Source: DATJLY01 sp035604615
Lineage (GTDB): Bacteria > Pseudomonadota > Alphaproteobacteria > ATCC43930 > CGMCC-115725
NCBI GenBank assembly: GCA_035604615.1
Contig: DATNID010000045.1
Coordinates: 109,190 to 173,189 of the forward strand
DNA length: 64,000 nucleotides
Direction of reading: 5' to 3'
The position numbers and the translations under genes were made by a program. This document shows positions 27,170 through 35,212 of this stretch, piece by piece (position 1 is the stretch's first letter; each line of letters begins with the position of its first letter). The notes beneath the pieces are model-generated. The model was not told the origin of the DNA and searched no databases. It saw only the letters and a program-made list of their open reading frames with translations.

Positions 27170-28291
27170 ATGGTCTCGGGCGAGGGCAGGCTGGCGGCGA
27201 CGGCGCGCTATCTCGAGGAGCGCGGGCTCGACGCGTTGGTGGCGTTCAACAACGGGCAGAACTCGTTTCTCGAATCGAATGCGGTCTTCGTCCTGAGCGG
27301 CGTGCGGCCCATCGGCGAAAGCGCGGTGCTGGTCGACCGCACGGGGACGGCGAGCCTTATCGTGACGCCGGCCTGGGACGAAGCGCGCGCGGCGGCGCAA
27401 TCGCGCACGCAGACGGCGATCGGCGCCGACGACCTCCCCGCCGCGCTCGGACATACGCTCAAGGCGCATCGCGTCGATTCGAGCAAACTCGTCACGGTGG
27501 GGCTCGGCACGTTGGGCCTGGCATTGGTGCGGCGCATCGAGGCGGCGCTCGGCGGCACGCCCCCGGCACAGGACGATTTCACCCGCAATCTGGCGCGGGT
27601 GCGCGCCCCCGAAGAGCTCGAGGCCGCGCGCAAGGCGACCTGGATCGCCGAGCGCGGCTACGAGCGCATGCTCGAATTCGTGCGGCCCGGCATGCGCGAG
27701 TTCGAGCTGGCGGCCGAGCTTTATTGCTGCATGAAAGAGCTGGGCGCCGAGGATAATTTCTTGCTGGTGAGCGCCTCGCAGCACAATCTTGCGGTGCGCG
27801 CGGCGGGGCGGCGCATGCTCGATGCGGGCGACATCATCCTGTCCGAGATCACGCCGTGCTATCGCGGCCAGTACGCGCAGATCTGCCGCACCACCGTGAT
27901 CGGCGAGCCAGGCGCGGCGCTGGCCGAGAAATACGCGCTCCTGCAAGATGCGATGCGGCGCGGCCAGGAGGCGGCGCTGCCGGGGGCGCGCGTGCGCGAT
28001 GTCTGCAAGACTATCGATGATTGCTTCCGCGCCGCGGGATACGGCGACTTTTGCAAGCCGCCGTTCATGCGCGTGCGCGGCCACGGGCTGGGCGTCACCT
28101 CTGACCGGCCGGGCGACCTCACCGCCGACAGCGATACCATGCTCGAGGAGGGCATGGTCTTCGTCATGCACCCGAACCAGTATCTGCCGGAGACCGGCTA
28201 CATGATGTGCGGCGAGCCCGTTGTCATCACGCCCGGCGGCGCCGAGGCGCTGTCGCAGCGCATGGCGACGCTCGATGCCGTGCCCGCCTGA
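27170..28291 (+). CDS. M24-fold hydrolase with altered metal ligands, type a, copy 2
   Basis: Protein of 373 residues, paralogue of 23923-25041. It keeps the same replacements at the metal positions: Glu in ILSEITP, Gln in YAQICRT, His in VRGHGLG, His in FVMHPNQY, and the displaced CGEPVVIT. The YLPETGY stretch after the fourth position is identical in both copies. Conservation of an unusual ligand set in two diverged copies argues for selection on a specific chemistry rather than decay. The start follows CCGGAAG weakly. The type b partner starts 11 bases after the stop. Confidence 0.85.
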   Translation: MVSGEGRLAATARYLEERGLDALVAFNNGQNSFLESNAVFVLSGVRPIGESAVLVDRTGTASLIVTPAWDEARAAAQSRTQTAIGADDLPAALGHTLKAHRVDSSKLVTVGLGTLGLALVRRIEAALGGTPPAQDDFTRNLARVRAPEELEAARKATWIAERGYERMLEFVRPGMREFELAAELYCCMKELGAEDNFLLVSASQHNLAVRAAGRRMLDAGDIILSEITPCYRGQYAQICRTTVIGEPGAALAEKYALLQDAMRRGQEAALPGARVRDVCKTIDDCFRAAGYGDFCKPPFMRVRGHGLGVTSDRPGDLTADSDTMLEEGMVFVMHPNQYLPETGYMMCGEPVVITPGGAEALSQRMATLDAVPA

Positions 28292-28302
28292 GCGCCGGGC
28301 CG

Positions 28303-29448
28303 ATGCGCAGCGTCCATCCCGCGATCATCATCGGCTCCTATGGCTGGGACGCCGATCGCCTGCCGCGCGACGAGTTCCAGCTTCGGATATCCGAGCTCAA
28401 CCGCCTCATGGACGAGCGCGGCTGGAAGGCGATGCTGATTCACGGCGATGCGCGCGATCACGGGCTCCTCGCCTACTTCACCAATTTCATTCCGCGCCTG
28501 CGCTGGGCGATGGCGCTGGTGCCGCGCCACGGCGAGCCGCGGCTTCTCATCTCGATGAGCTCGCGCGACATGCCGGCGATGAAGCCGATGACCTGGATCG
28601 CCGACGTGCGCACCGGATGGGATTGGGCCGGCGGCTTCGACCAATGGCTCGCCGGGCTTGCGGACGAGGGGGATGTCGGGCTCGGCACGATCGGCTTTGA
28701 CGTGATCTCGGCCGATCTTTTTCGCGCGGTCGAGCGCAGCCTGGGCAACCGCTTCCATCTCGACGACGCCACGCCGCTGCTGCCGCGCGAGCGGAGGTTG
28801 CGGCCGCGCGAATTGTCGCTGACACGCGACGCGGCGCTCGCGGTCGAAGGCGCGGCGGCGGCAATCCTGCGGACATGGCGGGCGGGCGGCGGCAACGAGG
28901 CGGCTGCGCTCGCGGGGGAGCGAGAGGCGCGCGCGAAGGCGGCGCAGGACGTGCGTACGCTCACCAGCCTCGATCGCGGTCTGTCCGTGTCGCCGTTCCA
29001 GGGCCGGCTCGCCGAGCGGGTCGATCCGCTCCTCGCTTATGTCGCTGTTCAGGACAGCGGCTTCTGGGGCGAGCTGTTCGTGTCCGCGAGCGTACGGCCG
29101 AACCCGCTGCGAGAGCGCGCCGAGGCCGGCCTTGCGGCGGCGCTGGCAGCGATGGTGCCGGGTGCCCTGGCGCGCGACATCTTCGCGCGTGCCACGGGAG
29201 CGATGGCGCCTTATCCGCTTCATCCGGTTCTGAGCGCGAGCATCGGCAGGCGCATCGGCGTCTCGCTCGATGAGGGCGGTGTGCTCCAATCCGCGTCGGA
29301 CGCGCGCCTCGAGCCGGGCAGTGTCTACGCGCTGCATGTCGGCGGAATCGATCCGGCACAAGGCGGCGCGATCGTCTCGGCGATGGTCGCGCTGACGCCG
29401 CGCGGCGCTGAGATTCTGTGCCGCTCGCCCTCCGATCAGAGCGGATAG
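28303..29448 (+). CDS. M24-fold protein lacking metal ligands, type b, copy 2
   Basis: Protein of 381 residues, paralogue of 25055-26191: both start with a G-x-YxWDAxxLPRxEF pattern and have HGDARDHGLLAY or an equivalent near 50 and the AQDVRTL segment near 220. The metal positions read AVQDSGFWGE, SIGRRIGVSLDEGG and YALHVGGID, so the canonical His is Arg and the Glu strand is lost. The ATG at 28303 is preferred to an upstream in-frame start lying inside the type a gene. Its end overlaps the 3' end of the convergent Rieske beta gene by 13 bases. Confidence 0.77.
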   Translation: MRSVHPAIIIGSYGWDADRLPRDEFQLRISELNRLMDERGWKAMLIHGDARDHGLLAYFTNFIPRLRWAMALVPRHGEPRLLISMSSRDMPAMKPMTWIADVRTGWDWAGGFDQWLAGLADEGDVGLGTIGFDVISADLFRAVERSLGNRFHLDDATPLLPRERRLRPRELSLTRDAALAVEGAAAAILRTWRAGGGNEAAALAGEREARAKAAQDVRTLTSLDRGLSVSPFQGRLAERVDPLLAYVAVQDSGFWGELFVSASVRPNPLRERAEAGLAAALAAMVPGALARDIFARATGAMAPYPLHPVLSASIGRRIGVSLDEGGVLQSASDARLEPGSVYALHVGGIDPAQGGAIVSAMVALTPRGAEILCRSPSDQSG

Positions 29449-29936
29449 ATCAGGCTGTTCGGCACCAGCAAGCTGTCGAAGACGATGACCTTCTCGCGGA
29501 ACTTGAGCACGCCGTCGGCGGCGACGATGCGGTCGCGGTGCTCGCCGACGATGAAGACGCGGGTCAGCTCGTCGATCAGCGTCTCGAAGGCGGCGAAGCT
29601 CGCGCGCGTCTCGAGCGCGTCGCCGTTCCAGCCGATGATTCGAATGCCCGAGACGATTCGGCGGATGCGGCGCGGCGCATAGACCGACGTCTTGCGGATG
29701 CCGGTGACGCGGTCGAGGAGATAGCCTTGGCTCTCGCACAGCCAGGTCGCGAGCGGCAGGCCGCGCTCGAAATTGTCGCGCGGCACGATCTTGTAGAGGC
29801 AGGGCTCGGTGAAGAACGCAGGCCAGTCCTCGAACCGCTCCTCGTCGAGACAGCCGGTATAGTCGGCGTAAAGCGCCTCGAGCTCGAGCCGCAGCTCGCG
29901 CGGCGGCAGCGCGCGGAACGTCTCGGCGCCCCTCAC
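29436..29936 (-). CDS. Aromatic-ring-hydroxylating dioxygenase, beta (small) subunit
   Basis: Protein of 166 residues with the cone-shaped NTF2-like fold of Rieske oxygenase small subunits: a YADYTGCLDEERFEDWPAFFTE opening helix-turn, an NFERGLPLATW helix and a C-terminal KVIVFDS strand. The subunit is structural and shapes the alpha3-beta3 hexamer. The start is GTG, one base after the TGA of the alpha gene, so the two are translationally coupled. This is the only Rieske small subunit in the window. Confidence 0.88.
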   Translation of the reverse strand: MRGAETFRALPPRELRLELEALYADYTGCLDEERFEDWPAFFTEPCLYKIVPRDNFERGLPLATWLCESQGYLLDRVTGIRKTSVYAPRRIRRIVSGIRIIGWNGDALETRASFAAFETLIDELTRVFIVGEHRDRIVAADGVLKFREKVIVFDSLLVPNSLIYPL

Positions 29937-29937
29937 G

Positions 29938-31161
29938 TCACAGATCCATCACCGTGCGGTAATAGTCGTAGAAGGCGCGGATCTCCGATTCGGTGACGCC
30001 GTGCGCCTGCTCCTCGCGCCAGCCCGGACCGTCGAGCTCGACGACGGCCGAAGCTTCCGAGGCATGCGCGATGCCCTGTTGCGCCAGCGCCATCACCTCG
30101 CTGTCGTCGATCGAGACATAGCCCGACGGCCCCATCAGATTGGCCTGGCGCAAGCGGCGCTGGGTCATCGCCTCGTCGTCGTCGTCATAGCCGAAGAAGG
30201 TCCACGCCAGCTCGAACGAGCCCGGCCCCTTGGTGATGATCTGCCGCGTCGCCAGCGTGTTCGACTGCTGCTGGATGATGAGATTGGGCCACACCGTCGT
30301 CATGCACACGGTGTATTGCGGAAACTCGCGCACCGGGTCGAGCATCGCCGGGCCGGCCAGCGTCAAATCCTCGATCAGCGAGCGGATGTCGGCATTGTCC
30401 TCGGTGCGCTTCTGCTCGCCGCGCGAGGTCATGGTCGAGGCGTGGCGGCCCAGGCGGTCGATCACGACGCGGTTGGGCTGGTCGACGCGGTTGAGGCCGA
30501 ACGACACCAGGAACACGTGCAGGATGCTGGCGTGGTAGGGGTCCTTGATGTTCTCGAACATCAGCTTCCAGTTGCCGGGCGTGAGCTGACGCGAATAGCC
30601 AAGCACCTTGAGTCCCCGGCCGTCGAACACCCGGTCGAACAGCTCGAGGATGGGCGGCGTCAGATACTCCTCGAAACTCTCGACCGCGTCCGAGAATGAG
30701 GCGAAAACGACGCCGTTGCGCCGCGCCACCTTGAGGCGCCGCAGCCCATGCTCGGCCAGCGAGAAATCGGCCGGCATGCCGCCCTGCTGCTTGACGCCGC
30801 GCCGGAACGGTACGCCGATGAGCGCGCCGGTGAGATCGTAGGTCCATTGATGATAGGGACACATGATCTCGTCGGCGTGGCCGAGATGAAGCTGGCAGAA
30901 TTGCAGGCCGCGATGGGCGCAGCGGTTCTCGACGACGGTGACGCCGCCGTCGCCGGCGCGAATCACGACGACCGACTTGTCGCCGATATATGTCCGCTTG
31001 TAGTCGCCCGGGTGCGGGATCTCCGCTTCGAGCGCGACGTAGTTCCAGCTCGCCCCCTGGAATATGCGCTCCTGTTCGCGCGCGTAGATCTCAGGATCGC
31101 TATAGACCCAGAACGGGATGCGACTGACGCCTCGTTCGGGCCACTGGCGGCTGTTCCTCAT
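29938..31161 (-). CDS. Aromatic-ring-hydroxylating dioxygenase, alpha (large) subunit
   Basis: Protein of 407 residues. Rieske site C-A-H, 17 residues, C-P-Y-H near 80-105; catalytic iron site FENIKDPYHASILH with standard spacing. The two-subunit form (alpha plus beta) is typical of naphthalene-, biphenyl- or benzoate-type dihydroxylating enzymes and some anthranilate or salicylate hydroxylases. The start at 31161 lies 13 bases after the stop of the LigB-like gene; an upstream in-frame ATG lies inside that gene. Ferredoxin and reductase are missing and must come from elsewhere. Confidence 0.9.
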   Translation of the reverse strand: MRNSRQWPERGVSRIPFWVYSDPEIYAREQERIFQGASWNYVALEAEIPHPGDYKRTYIGDKSVVVIRAGDGGVTVVENRCAHRGLQFCQLHLGHADEIMCPYHQWTYDLTGALIGVPFRRGVKQQGGMPADFSLAEHGLRRLKVARRNGVVFASFSDAVESFEEYLTPPILELFDRVFDGRGLKVLGYSRQLTPGNWKLMFENIKDPYHASILHVFLVSFGLNRVDQPNRVVIDRLGRHASTMTSRGEQKRTEDNADIRSLIEDLTLAGPAMLDPVREFPQYTVCMTTVWPNLIIQQQSNTLATRQIITKGPGSFELAWTFFGYDDDDEAMTQRRLRQANLMGPSGYVSIDDSEVMALAQQGIAHASEASAVVELDGPGWREEQAHGVTESEIRAFYDYYRTVMDL

Positions 31162-31174
31162 GCTGCGCGCCGGG

Positions 31175-32179
31175 TCAGGCGTGCCAATGGACGAAGCCCA
31201 TCGCGTTGCCGGTGCCGGCGAGCGAGCGGTAGCACGGAACATAGTCCACGATCTCGGGCGTCATGCGCAGCTCGCCCATCGCGCCCATGAGCGCGACCCA
31301 GTTCTTCACCTCCGACGTGCCGGCCTGGAAGATGGGCTCGCCCAGCGCCTCGATCGGGTCGACCTTGCGGCTGCGGATGGCATCGAACACGGTGTTGTCG
31401 GCGTCCTCGTCGATGACGAAATGACTGAGGCCGCCCGAGGCGATGAGTGCCACCCGCAAATCGCTCGGCCACGCCTCGATCGCGCGCAGCGCCGCGATGC
31501 CGAACTCATAGCAGCGCCGCACTGGCGGCTGGTTCGGCGGATAGAAGGTGTTGATGACGAGCGGCACGTTCGGCACCACCTTGTCGCGCATGATCTGGCG
31601 ATAGACGAAGCCGTAGGCGTGCGGGATGGCGCCGCGGCCGGGGCGCAGCCGCTTCACCGTCGCGACGTCGTAATGCTCGGCCATGAGACGCTCGATGATG
31701 CGCAGGCCGAGCTCGGGCAGGCCGGGATATGTGGCGCCCTCGGGCGGGATGCGGCCGGATTGCGCCACCGCGACGCCGGGCGCCTGGTTGCCGCGCTCTT
31801 CCTCGGCGCCGATGCGGTTTTCGATGGTCTCGCCCCAATAGGCGGCGAAGGCCGGGATCGCCGCGTCGGTGAACATCTCCATCTGGTCGTTGCCGAAGAT
31901 CACCGCCACGTCGGGCTTGGCCGCCGCGAAGACGTCGGCCAGCGCCGAAATCGCGCGCTGGCATTGCGCATGGCGCTCGCGCCACTTCTCCTTGGTGATC
32001 TGTCGGTCGAGCCCCTCGCTCTCGCGCAGCTTGACGAGCTGCTCGAAATTGTAGGTTTTGCCCTTGAAGGCGTGCTCGGTGTATTTGCGGTCGAAATTGA
32101 CGCGCTGGTCCCACATGTCGGGCGGCGTCGTCAGCATCGGCCCGTGCGAGGTCGCCAGTCCCAGAACGATGCGCGCCAT
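31175..32179 (-). CDS. Class III extradiol ring-cleavage dioxygenase, LigB-like (copy 2)
   Basis: Protein of 334 residues, colinear paralogue of 13861-14877. Both have His at residue 12 (ATSHGP here), a FGNDQ-x-E motif, PHAYGFVYR (PHAFGFVYR in copy 1), an ASGGLSH motif and YRSxAGTG near the end. It opens catechol-type rings between or beside the hydroxyls using Fe(II). The gene lies directly upstream of Rieske alpha-beta, which fits dihydroxylation followed by ring cleavage, although a cis-diol dehydrogenase is not in this operon. Confidence 0.86.
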   Translation of the reverse strand: MARIVLGLATSHGPMLTTPPDMWDQRVNFDRKYTEHAFKGKTYNFEQLVKLRESEGLDRQITKEKWRERHAQCQRAISALADVFAAAKPDVAVIFGNDQMEMFTDAAIPAFAAYWGETIENRIGAEEERGNQAPGVAVAQSGRIPPEGATYPGLPELGLRIIERLMAEHYDVATVKRLRPGRGAIPHAYGFVYRQIMRDKVVPNVPLVINTFYPPNQPPVRRCYEFGIAALRAIEAWPSDLRVALIASGGLSHFVIDEDADNTVFDAIRSRKVDPIEALGEPIFQAGTSEVKNWVALMGAMGELRMTPEIVDYVPCYRSLAGTGNAMGFVHWHA

Positions 32180-32203
32180 GCGATCCTCCAGACGTTAAAA
32201 GAC

Positions 32204-33253
32204 TTAGCCGCACGCCACCGCGTAGCAGTCGCCGCAGCCCTCGGGCAGACGGTACTCGCGCCAGCTCGCGCCGCCGTCGGTGGTGCCGATCACCTGGCCG
32301 GGGCGGGTCACGCCCCACACCTGTTTGGGATCGCGCGCGTTGAGCGCAAGATTCATCATCGTGCCGGCCGGATGCACGCCGTGATCGATCCGCTCCCACG
32401 TCGCGCCGAGGTCGCGCGAGCGGCACAGCGAGCCGGTCTCGCCGGTCGAATGCACGCTGAGGCAGGCATAGAGGGTGCGCGGGTCCTGCGGCGCGGGCCG
32501 CACGTCGCGCGCATAAGTGAGCTTCGAGAAGCGTCCGACGCCGATGTCGTTCCAGCTCGTGCCGCCGTCGCCGCTGCGGAAGAGGCCCATGCGGTTGGCG
32601 AGGAATACCGCGCCGGGATCGGCCTCGCTCACGCACACCGCATGGCCGTCGAGCATGCCTTCGGCCTCGGTGTCGCTGCCGATCTTGCTCTTGTAGCGCG
32701 GCTCTTCGGCGAACTTGACGAGGCCCTGATTGCAGTCGCTCCAGCTCGCGCCGCCGTCGCGGCTGCGCATCACGCCGTTGACCTCGACCGTGGCGAAGAC
32801 GTCATTGGGCGCCTTGGGATCGAGCGCCAGGCGCATCACCCGGCAGGGGAAGTTCATCTTCACGCGCTCCTCGAGCGCGGGCCGGGATATGAGCCGCCAG
32901 CGCTCGCCGCCATCGTCGCTGCGATAGACCGCGACCGGCGACGCGCCGGCCAGGATGGTGCGCGGCGCCGCGGGATGGACCAGGATCGACCAGATCTGCA
33001 CGCCCTTGTCGGGAAAGTCAGGGCGCTGCCAGTGCTTGCCGCGGTCGGAGCTGACATAGGGCCCGTCCTGCGTGCCGATGAACACGATCTCGGGATCGAG
33101 CGGATGGACCGTGATGGTGTGAACGCTGACCGGATCCGGCAGGCCGGTCTTGAGCTGCTCGCAGCCGCTCTCGCCGGCAGTGAAGCGGAACACGCCCGAT
33201 TTGGAGCCTCCGCGCCACATACCGGCTCCGGCATAGACATGCGTTGCGGCCAT
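32204..33253 (-). CDS. BNR/Asp-box repeat beta-propeller protein
   Basis: Protein of 349 residues made of about six Asp-box repeats, recognisable as SSDRGKHW, SDDGGERW, SRDGGASW, SGDGGTSW, SRDLGATW and TTDGGASW. These repeats build sialidase- or VPS10-like propellers. There is no signal peptide, so it is probably cytoplasmic. The start at 33253 follows AAAGGGA; the longer reading upstream lacks a ribosome site. It is first in the minus-strand run with the LigB-like and Rieske genes, 24 bases ahead of the former. Its role in such operons is not known to me. Confidence 0.83.
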   Translation of the reverse strand: MAATHVYAGAGMWRGGSKSGVFRFTAGESGCEQLKTGLPDPVSVHTITVHPLDPEIVFIGTQDGPYVSSDRGKHWQRPDFPDKGVQIWSILVHPAAPRTILAGASPVAVYRSDDGGERWRLISRPALEERVKMNFPCRVMRLALDPKAPNDVFATVEVNGVMRSRDGGASWSDCNQGLVKFAEEPRYKSKIGSDTEAEGMLDGHAVCVSEADPGAVFLANRMGLFRSGDGGTSWNDIGVGRFSKLTYARDVRPAPQDPRTLYACLSVHSTGETGSLCRSRDLGATWERIDHGVHPAGTMMNLALNARDPKQVWGVTRPGQVIGTTDGGASWREYRLPEGCGDCYAVACG

Positions 33254-33347
33254 GTCGTTTCCCTTTTCCGTCCGCGTCGCGCGCGCGACCTGCGTATTTG
33301 ACAATATGGGAATGGGCGGGTCAATCGGGGGCGTGAGGCGGTAACCA

Positions 33348-34103
33348 TCACGCCGTGGCATGACGGACGGAAACGCGCTCCGGCGCCGGGGCGTCGAGTC
33401 GAAGATCGAGCGATTCCGCCACCAGGCGCATGGCCTGCGGCATCAGCGCCTGGCCGATGTGGCAGCCGTCATAGAGCAGCTCGCGCCGAGTGAGGCCGCG
33501 CTCGTCGAGGAGGAGCGGCAGGAGCGTCAGGAACGGCACGCCGATCCCGCGCGCGCGCTCGGCGAGCAATTCGGTGAACAGGATCGTCGCGTCGTTGCGT
33601 TCCTTCTCGCTACCGGTGGTGGGGTAGGCCGGGTTGACCGGGGTGCCGGCAGGCTGGCTGGCACCGGGACCCCACAGCGCGATGCGCGAATGGATGCGCC
33701 GTGCCTCGGCCGCGAATTCGACATAGCGGTCGACCAGGGTTTCGACTCCGGCGCGCAGACCGCTTTCGGCGGCGTGCTTCAGCACGTGGACGCGAAGATC
33801 GATCTCGCCGAAGCACAGCAGCACCCAGCCGCGATAGTCCTGCGCCGCGAGATCGCGCAGCGCGTGCCTGACGCTGTGGCCGGAGCGCGTTTGTGCCGAG
33901 CGCTCGATCAGGTTCCAGGCGAGGCCAGGGCCGATATGGCGCGTCACCACGCCGGGGATGCGGTCGGGGCCGGACATGGCATCGATGCCGGACCAGAATT
34001 CGCAATGGCTGTCGCCGATGGCAACGAGCCGCGTATCGGCGGCGACGCGCAGGAAGCGCTTGCCGCGAATCACGCGCCGCACCCAGGCCCGCATCAGAAA
34101 CAT
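33348..34103 (-). CDS. SGNH/GDSL-like hydrolase
   Basis: Protein of about 251 residues. The SGNH blocks can be picked out: AIGDSHCEFW (block I, catalytic Ser about residue 32), CFGEIDLR (in place of GxND, block III, about 98), and YDGCHIG (block V D-x2-H, about 212-215). It would be a lipase-, esterase- or acyltransferase-like enzyme. The exact start is uncertain: ATG codons at 34130, 34103 and 34094 are all possible. It is divergent from the MetE/UROD-like gene. It is supported against the long opposite-strand reading frames by these motifs. Confidence 0.72.
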   Translation of the reverse strand: MFLMRAWVRRVIRGKRFLRVAADTRLVAIGDSHCEFWSGIDAMSGPDRIPGVVTRHIGPGLAWNLIERSAQTRSGHSVRHALRDLAAQDYRGWVLLCFGEIDLRVHVLKHAAESGLRAGVETLVDRYVEFAAEARRIHSRIALWGPGASQPAGTPVNPAYPTTGSEKERNDATILFTELLAERARGIGVPFLTLLPLLLDERGLTRRELLYDGCHIGQALMPQAMRLVAESLDLRLDAPAPERVSVRHATA

Positions 34104-34160
34104 CCCGTGCCGCCGCACGCCGTGTATCATAGCGCGGACGACGCAGATACGGAGGCGGAA

Positions 34161-35201
34161 ATGGCGCGCGACGTCCATCTCGTCGGCAGCGTGCCGATGG
34201 CGAGCGCCGAAGACGTATTCACCCGCGTGAGCGCCGCGCTCGGTCCGCGCCTGCCGCGCATTCCCGACGGCGAGACCGGCAAGCGCGGCGACTGGATCAC
34301 CTGGCTCGAGCCGGTGTTCGCCGAGTGCCCGGCGCTCCAGATCAGCGACGAGGTGTTCCAGCTCCATCCCACCGCGCCGCAGCGCCGCCGCTATGGGCTG
34401 GGACCGGGACGCACGGCGGCCGATCTGCGCTTCGACGGTCTCTTCTACGCCGGCATCGCCCGCGACTCGTACGCGGTGTTCAAGCGCCTGCGCGACGCCG
34501 GCAAGATCGCGGCGGGGACGCGGTTCCAGGTCGATCTGGTGCCGGCGCACTCGGTGCTGTGGCTCTACCTCGCCGAGGCGCTGCAGGAGGCCGCCGATCC
34601 GCTCTACAACGCGGCGCTCGGGCGCGAGATCGACAAGATCGCCGCCGCCATCCCCAACCGCGACCTCGCCATCCAGTTCGACGTGGCGTCGGCCGTGTTC
34701 GCGCGGCTCCAGCGCGGCGACTACGGCCCCTATGGCGCGACCAAGGAGGAGGCGCTTGCGCGCTTCACCGGTATTCTCGCCGCGCTCGGCGACCGCGTGC
34801 CGCGCGAGATCGAGCTGCTCTATCATTTCTGCTACGGCGACTCGAACCATCGCCACGTGGTCGAGCCCAAGGACATGGGCGACATGGTGGCGCTCGCCAA
34901 CCGTCTCGCCGCGACGGTGCGGCGGCCCATCGAGCTCATCCACATGCCGGTGCCGCGCAACCGCGCCGACGATGCGTATTTCGCGCCCTTGAAGGGGCTC
35001 GCCTTGCGGCCGGAGACCAAGCTTTCGCTCGGCCTCGTCCATTACACCGACGGCGTCGAAGGGACGCGGCGCAGGCTGGCGGCGGCGCGGAAGTTCGCGC
35101 CTGACTTCTCGATCGCGACCGAATGCGGCTTCGGCCGCCGCGATCCCGCGACCATCCCGGCGCTGCTCGACATTCATGCCGCCGTCGCCGCGCTCGACTG
35201 A
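34161..35201 (+). CDS. MetE/UROD-like barrel protein of unknown function (paralogue 1)
   Basis: Protein of 346 residues beginning ARDVHLVGSVPMAS and IPDGETGKRGDWI, with a central IQFDVAS strand, a LLYHFCYGDSNHRH motif and a C-terminal TECGFGRRD. The first strand (HLVGSxP), a histidine-bearing HFCYGD and the late EC motif resemble the cobalamin-independent methionine synthase/UROD barrel, where His and Cys bind zinc. This link is inferred by pattern. The paralogue at 37773-38831 shares all these motifs. GGAGG precedes the ATG; the orphan HyuB gene follows 11 bases after the stop. Confidence 0.8.
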   Translation: MARDVHLVGSVPMASAEDVFTRVSAALGPRLPRIPDGETGKRGDWITWLEPVFAECPALQISDEVFQLHPTAPQRRRYGLGPGRTAADLRFDGLFYAGIARDSYAVFKRLRDAGKIAAGTRFQVDLVPAHSVLWLYLAEALQEAADPLYNAALGREIDKIAAAIPNRDLAIQFDVASAVFARLQRGDYGPYGATKEEALARFTGILAALGDRVPREIELLYHFCYGDSNHRHVVEPKDMGDMVALANRLAATVRRPIELIHMPVPRNRADDAYFAPLKGLALRPETKLSLGLVHYTDGVEGTRRRLAAARKFAPDFSIATECGFGRRDPATIPALLDIHAAVAALD

Positions 35202-35212
35202 GGGAGTACGCT

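Noticed and set aside
31118..33301. A 727-codon plus-strand frame over the LigB-like and Asp-box genes
   Set aside because: Both minus-strand genes carry clear family motifs and ribosome sites; this frame crosses two genes and has neither.
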